This document shows, one piece after another, positions 1-12,939 of a DNA stretch of 64,000 nucleotides (its first letter is position 1; every line of letters begins with the position of its first letter). Source of the stretch: Artocarpus heterophyllus (lineage: Eukaryota > Streptophyta > Magnoliopsida > Rosales > Moraceae); assembly GCA_025403435.1 (NCBI GenBank), contig CM046350.1, positions 6,793,512-6,857,511 of the forward strand. Direction: 5' to 3'. The translations under genes and the position numbers were made by a program. Below the pieces are notes generated by a model. That model saw only the letters and a list, made by a program, of their open reading frames with translations, did no database searches and was not told the origin of the DNA.

Positions 1-3000
1 AATTTGGTACGTAAATTAGTCATTTCGCTACCAAAATACAGATTTGGTAGCCAAAAGTTTCATTTCTCTGCCAAATAATCTTTTGATAACAAAATGTTTT
101 TTAGTTGCACTTTTTGAATTTGTGCTTGTCTTTATTATTATTGTTGTTGTTGTTATTGTTGTTGTTTATTTTCATGACTAAGTGAAGACAAGTCATTTAT
201 TTTTATAAAGAAAGATGTTTACATCTTATAAATTTATGTTTTATTAGATATACACGTAATTATCATTCACGAAACATGTGTTGTAATACCTAAGTATTCT
301 TAATACATTAAAAATACAATATTGTATAATAATATGAAAAATTATACAGTATTAGAATAATACAGTGTAAGAAAGTATACTGATAAAATTATGCAGTATG
401 AAATTTACACTGCAAAAGTAATGCAGTGTAGAAATTTGACTGTTTAAGATTAAGCAGTACAAAAATTAGACTATTTAAGTTAAAGCAATATAGGAATAAT
501 AATGTTTGGAGAATATGGATGAGTAAGGAATGCTGTAGCAGTATAGAAAATGTACCAATAGTATAAAAAAATTTTGTCAGTATAAATTTAGACTGTACAA
601 AGTGAGATAATATTGAAATTTCATCATGTGATGAATGTAAACAAGTATGGGAGGTTATGGAACCTTATGAACTATATGGAAAAGAATACCAACAGTATAG
701 GAAAAATATTGTTAGTATAAACTTAGACTAGGTAAAAAGTTTTAGAGGGCCCACCAAGGGAACGCTTTGAGAATTTTGATTTGGCCACCACATTCACTAA
801 TGTGGCCCAACCAAAAGTGCCCAACTTACCCCTAATTAATTAGGGTGATGATTCATCATTTAAGAAAAAGAAAAAAAATTGAATGATTTTATAATATAAG
901 AGACCACAATTTGGTCTCCACGGTGGAAGAAAAAAAAGAAGAGAAAGGAGCAAAATGTGCAAAGGAAGGAAGGAAAGAAAGAAAGAAAGATAGGAAGAAA
1001 GGAAGAAAAAAATGCACCATTTCTTCCTTAGCAACCCTCCCCTCCTAAGGCCACTCTTACTCAAATTTTGATGCTTTCCAAGCCTCCAAATCATGCTTAA
1101 AGCAAGCTCTAATGTTTTAGTGCAAAGTTTTGCAACTTTGGAGGTAAATTTCTAAACTTTTTTTTGGGGTTTTAGTGATTTTTTTTAAAAAGTTATGGAT
1201 GGGTTTTAATGTAATTTTGTCATGGTTTATGACAAAGGAATCTGATCAAGTTTAACTACACAATTGGAGGATTGAAAGCTTGGAGGAATTCTTGGTAAAA
1301 ATTCTAAAATCTTAATCTTTGAAATTAAGCAAAAGTTTATGTTTTAGCATGCCAAGTGTTTGATGAAATGATTTTGGTTTATGGCGTGTAAATGGACATT
1401 ATGGCATGGTTATTTTATGTTATATGCTGATGGTGATGATGATGGACATAAGAGAGTAAGGGTTTTGGTGAAATTTCAAAATGGACTAAATTGTAAAGAA
1501 AAAAGGTATTCTCGGTAGATTTAAAAATCAACCATAAAGTCCCCCTAAACGTTGGAATTTCAAAAAAGTTACAACATAAAAGTTGTAGAACTCGTTGAAA
1601 CTATTAAGATAGCATAGACATTTTTTCAAAATTCTACCCGGTTTAGAAGTTATGAATTTTACAAAATTTTGGGCACAAAAGTTCAAGAAATGAAAACTTT
1701 ATGAAATGTTTGGAATTCAACCATAGTGCTTTTGTAAAGTTTTGGTCGTTGTGAAAAACTAAACTTTTTGGTGTAAAGTGGTCGTTTTTGGTTCCGGGGC
1801 AAAAATGTAAATATTTTTATATTTCGAGCCCAAACCGTAAAATTATGTGAAAACTGGGTTTTTACTAGGGAATATTGATTTCCTATACTACTGTAGATAG
1901 TAAATAATTGCAGATGCTAAGTTTTAAATAATATAAAATTTAGGCAAGGAAAGAATAAAGGAAAAATAGATTAAGGGCAAAATGGTCATTTTATGAAAAT
2001 GGCCAAAACGGACCCGAAACGTTCGATATCAAAAAAATGCTCCTTAGCAGGAATTTTTTCGTAATATGTAAGTAATGAAACATTAAACTTAAGCAATGGG
2101 TTTTGTAGAGTTATGAAGTTGACAAAATACCCGTTAAGGGTAAAATCATCATTTTTGAAAGAATGGCTAAACGAAGTCAGACACTCTAATTTAGCATAAC
2201 ACTCTTAAATAAAAAATATTCTATAATACGTTAAGTAATGAAACCGTTACATGAGACGAAAAATTTAATAAGGGATGTTCTAGTAAAACAAAGGTAACCC
2301 GGTAGGTTACAAAGTCAAGTAAAAAAGGGGGTAACCCGATGGGTCGCCGAGCTAAGCAGAAAGAATGGTAACTCAGTGGGTTACAAAATTAAGTAAAGGA
2401 AAAATTGATAGTAAACCAAGTTATGAAAACAAAAAAGAAATGAATATTTAATGTTTACGTTTTATTATCAATCAAATAGATTGATAAAAAGAAAGTTAAT
2501 TAATAAGTCGGCTGTCGTTTGATCATGACACAAGAGGCCAACTAATGAAAGGAAAAGGAACGAAATAGAGAACTCTAGAACATAGTCCGGGTAAGTTCAG
2601 ACCTCACCTACAGCATGAAGTAAAAAAAGTTTTAAATGTTTATATATATATACGTTTGTAAATGTGTTTGTAATTGTTATACAAATTATTTTTAAAAGTA
2701 CGTTTACCTTTGTTATGCAAAAAGCTTTACAGTTTAAATCAAGTTTGTAATGTACTTGCAACTATTATGTTAAAGCATGATTACATTTGATGTGCATAAA
2801 GTTTAAAAGATCAAGTAAAAGTTTGCAACGGATTTGCAAAAATTATGTTTAAAGTATGTTTTGCATTTTGCTAATGCATAATGTTTTATAGTTTAAGTAA
2901 TTAGTTTGATGTTGCATTTGTTATGCAATAAATTTCAAAGAGAACAGTTATGATTTGCAAATGTGTTTGTATATTATGTGATTGCATTTGATATGCTCAC

Positions 3001-5205
3001 CAAGTTAAAAAGAAGGTAAGAGTAAAGATAATATAAAGAAAGTGTCGTACCAGCCTCCTTGTTGTGAGGTACTGAAAGTAAAGTTAAAGTTGTGACCTCC
3101 TAGATGTGAGGTGCATAAGTAAAGTTAAAGTTTGATCTCCTAAATGTAAGGTACATGACCTCGATGTTCAATGGTCTCAAGTCTTCCACAAGGAAAGCAT
3201 CATGTTTATGATCTCATGATTAAAGATATTGGTATAAGCACTAAAGGTTATAAGATAAAGAAAGTTAAGGAATAAGGATAAAGGTTAAGAAAGAAAGAAA
3301 TGTTTAAGTTTATAGAATGTTCATAAAATGCTCATAATTGAAGTTCATAATTAAACATAATTGAAATCATACATTATGAATTTGCTTGTATTCCTTATTA
3401 TAAAGTATTTATGTTAAATGCTTATGAAAGACATTTTGAGAAATGTTTTACGCTTAATGTTTATGAAAAATATTTTTATGTTTACAAGAAAAAGTTTACA
3501 AATGACGTTTTAAGAAAAACATTCAAGAAATGTTTTATTAAAAATGTTTATACAAAATGTTTTAGAAATGTTTATGAAAAACGTTTATGAAAAAAGTTTT
3601 TATAAATGTTTATGAGAAATGTTTATAAAAAAATGTTTTAAAAGAAAGATTTTTATGAGAAAAGTTTTTAAAGCATGTTTAAATGATTTGTGAGTTTATG
3701 TTTAAACTTATTGAGCAAAAGCTCATAAAAAGTTTCGTTATGCTATAGGTAGCTGCCCTAAGGGTGACCAGTAGGATTTGTTTGAAGAGCTCGGTGCTGC
3801 GGAGGGCAGATGCGAGGATTTAGGTATGGATATCACCACAGTTTACTTCTGCTACACAAAGAAAAGGTTATCTACTCTTCGATATAGTGTTTTCAACGTT
3901 TTAAGAGAATCACAGTTTTAAGAAATGTTTTTAAAGTTTTATGATATATTTACAAAATGTTTTGTTTACTTATAAAGTTAAGTTTTAATTAATGATTTAA
4001 TAAGTGTTTCTTAGTAAGTTTTAAGAAACGATTTAAAATGATTTTAAAGTCAAGTATTGAGCAATGTCTCAACTTGAACGGCGATAGAGGTTGCAATAGT
4101 TTTAAAAAAATGTTTTAAAGAATGTTAAGAGAAAAAAAAATTATTTTAGTATTTTTCTTGCTAAGTAAGTAAGATTAATGTTTAAGAAATGATGTTTGAA
4201 GAAAGTTAAGTGACTGCCTAAAAAGACAGGTCGTCACATGTACCTAACTAATTAGTGGATCTATGTACATCTATACAATGTAAAATATATGCTATAATAT
4301 TGTAACTACAAGAGTAATTTAATTCTTATATATATAATTATAAATTAAGTATATGTTTTTAAAACATATTATAGACAAAAAAAGAAAGTTGAGTGATATC
4401 TATATTTTTAAAAGAAAATTGCATGATTGCATAAAAAATAGTGTTGTGAGCTTTTTACTACCAACTGAGAATTAGGTAGCAAAGTTATGAATTTGGCTAT
4501 CAAAATTTGGTAGCTAAATTAGATACTTCGCTATCAAAATGCTATTTTGGTAGCCAAAATAGCCAAAAGCCTCGTTTCGCTACCAAATAATCATTTGATA
4601 GCAAAATATCTTTATGTTGTACTTTTTGAATTTTTACTCATCTTTTTTATATTATTGTTTATTTTCATGAATAAATGAAGACAACCTATTTATTTTTACA
4701 GAGAAAGATGTGTTACATAATATTAATTTATATTTTATTAGATGTACACTTACTTATCGTCTATGAACACGTGCCTTACTAACTAGTGGATATACGTACA
4801 TATATATATACATGATGTATAGTATATGTTGTAATATTATAACTACAAGAGTAATTTAATTCCATATATATAATTATAAATTGAGTAATTTAATTCTTAT
4901 ATATATAATTATAAATTAAGTAGATGTTTTTAAAACATATTTTAGACAAAGAAAAAAAGGTGGGGTGATATATATATATATATATATTAAAGAAAATTAC
5001 ATGATTGCATAAAGAAATAATGCAGTGAGCTTTTTGCTACAAAATAAGAATTTGATAGCAAATTTATTAAGTTTGGCTACCAAAATTTAGTAGCTAAATT
5101 AGTTGTTTCACTACCAAAATATAGTTTTGGTAGCCAAAAGTCTCATTTCGCTGCCAACCTCATTTGGTAGCAAAATGTTTTTGAGTTGTACTTTTGAATT
5201 TTAGG
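1..5205. repeat. Tandem array of ~0.55-0.6 kb repeat units (three copies, first split by an LTR element)
   Basis: The same order of blocks (tract rich in 'GGTAGC', 'TTGCTACCAAA' and the like, then a stretch ending in 'gagctttt') occurs from position 1, again from about 4506 and again from about 5091. The last two are about 585 bp apart. Once the 3.96 kb insertion at 282-4238 is discounted, the first two are about 545 bp apart. The third copy stops near 5205. The alternating TAGC/GCTA motifs resemble subterminal repeats of CACTA transposons, but I see no CACTA terminus here, so that link is inference. No coding potential. Confidence 0.6.
282..4238 (+). mobile_element. Solo-LTR-like element, family A copy 1 (TG...CA, 3.96 kb)
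   Basis: Begins TGTAATACC and ends GGTCGTCACA. It aligns along its length with the element at 5932-12210: shared blocks include the CAGTATA-rich first 700 bp, a 'ggtaacccggtgggttac'-like block near 2300, the 'gattgataaaaagaaag' block near 2475 and the 'gtgaggtac' block near 3060. It interrupts a tandem repeat whose uninterrupted homologue is at about 4745-4800, which gives the pre-insertion state. Flanks are TGTGT and TGTAC, a poor 5-bp duplication. No gag or pol is visible, so it is read as a solo LTR of a large LTR retrotransposon, or alternatively a non-autonomous element. Confidence 0.6.
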
Positions 5206-5926
5206 TTAGTTTCACAAACGGTCACTGAAGTTTACCCTTAATTTCAGTTTAGTCCCCAACATTTTAAAAATCCAATTTTGGTCCCTAATCTTTTTATTTT
5301 GTTTCAATTTTGGTCCCTCTATTAGTTAGATGTTAAGTATTTACTGGTAATTTTTTAAAATGTCTCCTTTTAGTTGCTAATATATTAGTTTATTCACTTT
5401 TGGTCCCTCTGTTATAGCTAAGAGTTATTAGCGATTAAAATTTGAAAATCTAAAGTGAAAAACTAAATAATGATTGTGATGCATGTAATTAAAAAACAAT
5501 TTTATCAAATTGCTAGTGAAATCAATTTTAATTTAAAAACAATAAGTGGTGAGTAAGGATCGTTCTACCGAGGATTAGGTCTAATTAATTAATTATCGAT
5601 ACTACAACCTAAGACACACTAATACAAAACACATTTTAAGGGCCTTGAATATTAACTAACTAACTAAATTAAATAAAACACAAGAAAATAAATAATTACG
5701 AAAGGATAATAATAAAACCAGTAAAAAGATCATTCGCCACCATTGAACAATAATCATACAGTTAATCACATATATTATATCCAATTTTATATTGAAATTA
5801 CCCACTGTAGATAACAACAACCTCTACTATGTCAGTCTCCAACAGAGCTCTCCTCTTTTATTCTTCTTCTTGTTCATTTCCTAAGCCTAAGAAAAAACTA
5901 AATAAAAAGATTATTTACAAAGTGTG
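5206..5926. other. Repeat-derived sequence without a gene
   Basis: 5212-5420 has the repeated phrase 'tttggtccct', common at the ends of degenerate plant transposons. From about 5459 the sequence resembles the antisense 3' end of a long LTR (see 5459-12748). No open reading frame with recognisable similarity. Confidence 0.4.
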
Positions 5927-6193
5927 GAATTTGTAACACCCAATAATTTCTAATGCATTAAAAATGCATTAAGTAAAGGATTATACTAAGAAAAAAAGTG
6001 CAGTTTAAGAAAAAATGCTGTATAATAATATAAAAAATTATACAGTATTAGAATAATGTAGTGTAAGAATTAGACTGTTTAAGGTCGTGTAGTACAGAAA
6101 TTAGATTGTTTAAGTTAAAACAGTATAAAAAGAATACTGCTAAGTGAAAACGTAGATATAGAAAAGGTTATATTTGGTCTCCAAAAATAAACC

Positions 6194-8670
6194 TGTGACA
6201 CCCATTATTTTCTTAACAGGTAATATGGTAATTAAATTAATTATTAGTGCGCTAACTAAAATTTATTTCATCTAAAATCTATTTTATCCTATTTATTTAT
6301 ACCCCTTTCAAAATTTTTTAAAATTTTTCTATATCTATTTAGTAAATTTACCTAAACGTTCTTGGAACATCAAATTAATTACTAAAATGCCATTTGGCAT
6401 TATATAAACTAAAGTCTCCAAAGGAGACATAATGCACTTAATGCTTCACCTACTTGTCTCTCACTTCCCATTATTTTCCTTCAATCGGGCCCTCCAACAA
6501 AGAAAACCATACATTTATTTTTTTTCTCCGTGCAACACTTATCTTTCCCTTCCTCCTTGAAATGTCTTCCTCTCATTCTCTTCTTCTTCTTCCTTCTTCT
6601 GCTCTCTAAGCCTGAGAAACCCAGCTCCATGTCGTTCAAAAGTCCACATGCTAAAGTTAAACTTGAGCTTTAATCTCTTGAATTGATGACTTAAAGTTTT
6701 CAATGAGATTTTAAGGTAAGATTTTAGAAAATTAATCTAGTCTTATCTACCATCTTTACTTTGAAATTGTTCATTTATTTTGCTGCATAATTTAGATTTT
6801 ATGATTTTGAATGAGAAAGTTTAACATAAGCATGTTTTCACCCTTATTTGTAAAAAAGGCTAGAGATATGGTTTGATGATGATTTTGGTATAAAACTCAT
6901 GAAAATATGTTTATTGTGATTATATAATGCAAGCTTTATATTTTGGAATGGTTTTAAGATTTTGAACAAAGATAATATGTTTTGGGTTAAAGAAAAATTT
7001 GACATTCCATAAACTTTATAATACCTCAATGGGCAGTGGTTATTTCTTGAAATTCTAGGATTAAATTAAAATGAATTTTATAAATTGGTTTGCATATTTA
7101 AAAAGTAGACATCCTAAGCTTTCTAACGAGCTATCATAAACCTAAATCGGAGTTGTATTTTACTTTCTATGAATTTTTTAATTTTCAGATTGGAAACTAG
7201 TAAACCTGATAGTTTGTCATAGTATACCAGCTGTTAACCTGAACCAAGAACCTATCTTTGCTCACCACCTAATTCCTTAATGTCTTGCAACCTTTCCAAT
7301 ATTATCCTAAGTGATTGATAAATCTTATTGTGGACTAAAACATATAGATTACTTGTTTAATTTTATATTGTGTTAAGACAAAATTATTTACTATGGTATT
7401 CAAGAAAAAAAGATTTGCATAAAGGCTTTAATGGCACACTAATAAGATGGATTTACACATGATTTATTTATGAATGTGGTTGTATGTTGTGCTTTAGTTT
7501 TAATTGTCCTTATGCACGCCTTAGGATCAAGAGAGTATGGAGCTAATGTTAATTGATTCCAGGATTTAAAGATTGTTGATAAGCTTGGAAAGTATGGATT
7601 CTATTACTCATCTTTTGTAAGGTTTCTATGGACTTAAAATTGATTGTTTTACCGCAAGATATATATATATATATATCTATGTTGAAATGTTATTATATGA
7701 GTATCACATATGAAACTATGACACAGACTCGTCTTGTATTGTACGGCGATGAACATAATGAATTGACACATGTTATAAATTGAGAAGCATGGTTAAAAAC
7801 ACTGACTCTATTAATAATGATTGAATATAGAGAAATGGTGAGACGTGAAGAGGGCGGCAGTTACATCCTTAGCATGAATACCCTAAAAGGTAAAATAGGG
7901 GGAAGGTGATGACGCTTCCTTGGGTTGAAACTCCCAAAACACACTGTATAAGAATCGACTTGATGAGGACTCAGAGCTTGATGTCCCCTCATCAGAACAC
8001 CCTTGGAATGTTTAGAGGGTGATCAAGCGCGCCCATTTGGGTTTCGATGAGTTGAGTGATACTCTATTGAACGTGGATACTTAGGAATAATGATGAACTG
8101 TAATATTTGTATATATGTATATGTATGAAACTCAATAATGATTAACTATGATATCCACAGAATATGATTATAATAAATCTCATAATCTGGATAACGGTGA
8201 GTATTAACTAACCATGTAGGTTTTAATGTGGTAATAATAAAAACCTAAAGGTGAGTAATGGTTTTCTCTACTGAGCATATTGTTGGTCATTCCCTTATAT
8301 TTTTATCTTTTCAGGACTCACTAAGTGTGAGGTGGCTATGAGAAAAATAGTTGAGGAAGCTATGTAGCTATATTACGTTGGGACTGCTTCAATTGCTAAG
8401 AATGTTCTTCATGATAATGTAAGCATTAATTGTTACTTTCTGTGACTGTATTAAAATACGTTGAGGGTTAAAATAATGATGTCGACAGTTTTATATTATT
8501 AAATTAAGGTGCTACATTAAACTGTGGTTTAATCGTCATTTATATTTTTATTTTTGATTTGAGAGTTTTCATTTAAGTCCCGGACAACTTTATTTTTAAG
8601 GTTTTACTTTTATTTCTGATTTTTATTTTATTTCATTAAAAACTGTTAACCCCCATATAGGGGCGTTACA
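6194..8670 (+). mobile_element. Nested TG...CA element (2.48 kb), solo LTR of a different family
   Basis: Begins TGTGACACCC and ends GGGGCGTTACA, with a perfect 5-bp duplication AAACC (6189-6193, 8671-8675). The related uninterrupted sequence near 30160-30185 runs straight across the site, which confirms an insertion. No coding domains. TG/CA ends plus a 5-bp duplication are the marks of an LTR integration, so a solo LTR is the simplest reading. The element has no detectable similarity to its host beyond the short terminal inverted motif. Confidence 0.75.
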
Positions 8671-10862
8671 AAACCAGAGGCAAGTAAAATATTTTATACA
8701 GTCTATGATATGTTTTTGCATTGATTTTACCACGACAGTATTAGAAAAATACTGTTTGGTGAAAAATTACACAGTGTAAATTTTTAGGGGCTCACCAAGT
8801 GGACACTCATTAGAGTTTCATTGGGCCACATGTCATGAAAGGTGGCCCAATCCCATTGAGACACCTAGTAACCCAATGGATTACTATAAGTCACCTAAAG
8901 GGATAAACATGCATTAGATGCAAATTTTGCAAAAAAAATCCCACTTCTCCTTCATCCAAGCCACGGCCACCATGGGAGAACCATCCCAAGAATTTTCTCA
9001 AACCCAATTCTTTGCCAAAATAGCCCCAATTAAGTTTAAGAGGCAAAGTTCAAGGGATTTTATCAAGTCTTAAGATAAAAACCTTAACTTTTTTCAAGGT
9101 TTTTTATGGTTTTTCATGGGTTAAGCAAGGAAAGTTAATTCAAAGCATTTTTGTGTGAGAAATGCTTAGGAAAAAGGTTTTAAATGAGCTCTTTGAGGGC
9201 TGGAAGCACAAAGTGCTATTTGAGGTAAGTTTTAAATTTTAAAGTTTTGAAAAATTTGTGATTTTTGTTTTGGTTTTTATTCCTTTAAAGGTATATGGGT
9301 TCTTGAGCAAGTTTTGGTTGAAACCCATAGAAAAGTGAATTATGGCATGTTGATATTGTGAAATTAAGGGTTGGATGTTGAAAAATGTTAGGTTTTGCAA
9401 AAAGTAATAATTTTGTAATTTTAGTACTAATTTTACAAAATTGATGAGTGGGCATGAAAATGATTGAAGCAAGAGTTGGAACTGCCCTTGTAAGGATAGA
9501 GATGTTGATTAAAAATGAATTTTTACAAAAATGTCCCAATGACTAAATTGAAAGAAAAAGTTTCTTCTTGGTAAAAATAAAAATTACCCAAAAGACCCCT
9601 GTATAGTGAGAATTTTAGAAAAGTTACAACACAAAAGTTGCAGAACTCGTTAAAACAGTTAGGAAAACATGGACAGTTTCTTAAAATTCTACTCAGTTTA
9701 GGAGTTATGAATTTTACAAGAATTTGTTAAAATTGGAAAAAATTTTAAAGATAAAAAATGTCATTTTTTCAAAGGATTTTGAATATGGTACATTGAGCAA
9801 AAATTTTCCTTATGAAAAATGGAGACTAATGGTTTAAAAATATTATTTTTGGTTCTAGGGGCTAAAAAATGTAAATATTTTTGTATTTCAGGCCAAAACT
9901 GCAAAATTATGTGAAAACTGGGTTTTCATTAGGGAACATTGGTTTCGTACACTGTTGTAGGCAGTAAGTACCATAGATGTTAAGTTTTAAGAAAATTAAA
10001 GTTTAGTTAAGGAAATAATGGAAGAAATAGAATTAAGGGCAAAATGGTCAAAACGGACCCTAAACACCCAATGTCAAGAAACGTTTGTTAGTGGCAATTT
10101 TTTCGTAATATATAAGTAATGAAATGTTAAAGTTAAGCAATGGGTTTTATAGAATTATGAAGTTAATGAAAAACCCAAAAAGGGGTAAAATTGTCATTTT
10201 TACGAAAACGGCCAAAGCGGAGTCGAATACTCCGAATTAGCATAACGTCCTTAGATGAAAAATGTTTCGTAATGTGTTAAGTAATAAAACCACCAGTGAG
10301 ATGGGAAGTTTAACTAAGAGACTCTTAAGAACAAAGGTAACCCGGTGGGTTACAAAATTAAGTAAAGAAAAGGGTAAACCGATAGTATACGAGTTAAGTT
10401 AAGAAGGAAAAAATAGTTAATGTTTGCATTTTATTATCAATCAAGTGGATTGATAAAAAGAAAGTTAATTAATGAGTCAGCTGTCGTATGATCAGGACAC
10501 AGAAGCAGACCAATGGAAGGGAAAGGAACGAGAAAGGAACGGAATATAAAACGCTAGGGCATAGTTCGGGTAAGTTTAAATCTCACCTGCAGCATGAAGT
10601 AAATGATTTTTAAATGCTTATTTATATGTTTGCAATTGTTATGCAAGTTGTTTTTAAAGTATGTTTGCATTTTTATATGCAAAAGATTTTAAAGATTCAA
10701 AGTAAGATTTGCAATGAATTTACAACTGTTCTGTTTAAAGTCTATTTGCATATTGATATGCATAATTTTTTTAAAAGTTCAAGTTATGATTTTCAAAATA
10801 TTTAAAGTATGTTTTGCATTATGACAATGCATAATGTTTTATAGTTTAAGTTATAACTTTTA

Positions 10863-11126
10863 TGATGCATTTGTTATGTAATAAGTTGCATTTGTTGTGC
10901 AATAAGTTTTAGAATAAAAGTTATGATTTGTAAAATGTGATTGCATTATATGTTGCATTTGTTATGTAATAAGCTGCATCTGTTATGCAATAAGTGTTAG
11001 AGTATAAGTTATGATTTGTAAAATGTATTTGCGTTATATGATGCATTTGTTATTCAATAAGTTGCAATTGTTATGCAATAGATTTTACAGTGTAAGCTAT
11101 GATTTGCAAGTGTGTTTGCATATGAT
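10863..11126. repeat. 88-bp tandem repeat, three copies, inside LTR element
   Basis: The phrase 'tgatgcatttgttat' recurs at 10863, 10951 (as 'tgttgcattt') and 11039, an exact spacing of 88 bp. Each unit holds two 'GCATTTGTTATGCAATAAG'-type half-repeats followed by 'ttatgatttgtaaaatg'. The equivalent place in copy 1 (around 2860-2950) has fewer units, so the array expanded after the copies separated. Confidence 0.7.
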
Positions 11127-12939
11127 GTGATTGCATTTGCTATGCTCACCTAAGTTAATAAGAAGGTAACGTAAAGATAAAAAGAAAGTGTCATACCAGC
11201 CTCATTGTTGTGGGGTAATGAAAGTAAAGTTAAAGTTTGACCTCCTAGATGTGAGGTACATGACCTTAAAGTTCAATGGTCTTAAGTCTTCCACAAGGGA
11301 AGCATCACGTTTATCATCTCATGATTAAAGATGTTGGTACGAACACTAAAGGTTATAAGATAAAGAAAGTTAAGGAACAAAGGATGGAAAGTTAAAGTAA
11401 GATAAAGAAAGAGAAGAAACAAGGATAGAAAGTTAAGTAAGGTAAGGAAAGCTAAGGAATGAAGATAGAAAGTTAAAGTAAGAAAAAAATGATCATAAGA
11501 CGCTCATAATTGAAGTTCATAATTGAGCATAAATAAAAATAGCATTATGATTTTACTTGTTTTCCTTGTTATGAAACATTTATATACTATGGAAAACATT
11601 TTGAGAAAGGTTTTATATTAAGTGTTTATGAAAAGGTAAATGACATTCATGAAGAGTAATCAGAGGATTGTTTTTACATTAAATATTTTATGAAAAGCGT
11701 TTATTAAAAACATTACGAAAGTTGCTTTATGAAAACGTTTATGAGAAATATTTTAGAAATGTTTTATGAGAAATGTTTATGAAAAACATTTATATGAAAA
11801 ATGTTTTAAGAAAAAGGTTTCCATGAGAAAAGTTTCTAAAGCATGTTCAAATAATTTGTGAGAATATGTTTAAACTTACTGAGCGAAAGCTCATAAAAAG
11901 TTTTAAGATATAGTTTATGAACTGTTTAATATAATTATAAAGTTAAGTTTAATATAATTATAAAGTTAAGTTTTAAGTTATGTTTTAGTAAATGTTTCTT
12001 ATTAAGTTTTAAGAAACGATTTAAAATGGTTTTAAAGTCAAGTGTTGAGCGAGGTCTCGACATGAATAGCGTTAGAGGTTGCAACAGTTTTTAAGTACGT
12101 TTAAAGAATGTTTGAAGAAAAAAAAAATTATTTTAGTATTTTTTTTACTAACTAAGTAATATTATTGTTTAAGTAAGTAAAGTGACTGCCCGAAAAGACG
12201 GGTCGTCACAGAATTTATAGGGTTTACAATCTTAAAATAGGGATAAGTTGGGCTCTTTTTGAACCAATTTTGGCGTGGGAAATAGCAACACGCATGGGAG
12301 CGCAACTAATCTCGCATTGCCGTGTGCGCATTTCAGCTCTGCCTACGAATTTCGATGCAGTGGTGCCATGATGCCCATTTTTTGGTGCCATCTTGAATTC
12401 ACACGGGCGCTACGGTGCCCAAGGCCAGCGCCGCAATGCTCAGCCCTTTGTCTCTCCCCTTGGGGGCCAGCCAAAAGTGGCGAGGGCCACCAAAAGCTAC
12501 ACCAATTGTTTTGGTTTCATCCGTTTTTTTCCTCCAAATCTCATCCTTTGACTCTTGACGAGTTTCAAATAAATTTATATAATCTTCAAGCTCTAAACTC
12601 CTCATTTTTATTCCTCTTTTAATTATTTGATATTAAAACACTTATAAAACATAAAAATACAAATAAACACAAAAAAAATTCAAAAAACTGACAAAATAAA
12701 TATAAGAAAGAATAAAAAAAAATATGCCAAATTATGCACTTTTCGCCAAGTGATATTTACCGTCTGTTGTATTATTGCAGAAGGTTATAACATCAATGAG
12801 AGCCGACTTCAACAACTTAATTCGTCCTCGGACCGAGAAGAGAAGACCAACCACCGCTACCACTGTCAGCTCCTATTTCTTGAATATTTTTGCTTGTATA
12901 GGACTTGCATATGCTTTACTATATATTTGTAAAAAAATA

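Larger units (their letters stand above)
5932..12210 (+). mobile_element. Solo-LTR-like element, family A copy 2, split by a nested element
   Basis: Starts TGTAACACCC and ends GGGTCGTCACA, and is flanked by a perfect 5-bp duplication GAATT (5927-5931, 12211-12215). After removing the nested element at 6194-8670 and its duplication, the length is about 3.8 kb, close to copy 1. It shares with copy 1 the CAGTATA-rich start, the 'gggcccaccaag'-like block (8790), the block at 9590-9990, the 'gattgataaaaagaaag' block (10450) and the terminal 'gactgcc..gac.ggtcgtcaca'. No protein domains are seen. The perfect duplication supports a single retrotransposon insertion reduced to an LTR. Confidence 0.72.
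5459..12748 (-). mobile_element. Probable antisense solo LTR, host of the family A copy 2 insertion
   Basis: Read on the - strand the right end starts TGGCGAAAAGTGCATAAT, much like the 'AAAAGTGCATATTTTC' start of the nested element near 41.45 kb. A 5-bp direct repeat AGTGA flanks it (5454-5458 and 12749-12753). Without the 6.28 kb insertion its length is about 1.0 kb. The far end does not show a clean TG/CA terminus, so the boundary is tentative. The 12.2-12.6 kb part is locally GC-rich and gives chance open frames on both strands. Confidence 0.35.

Noticed and set aside
840..1094. 84-codon Phe/Leu-rich frame on the - strand
   Set aside because: Product of a purine-rich low-complexity stretch (GAAAGAAAG) inside an LTR element.
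12275..12622. 115-codon open frame, with a 68-codon frame on the other strand
   Set aside because: Locally GC-rich repeat DNA, no domain, overlapping frames on both strands, inside a probable antisense LTR.
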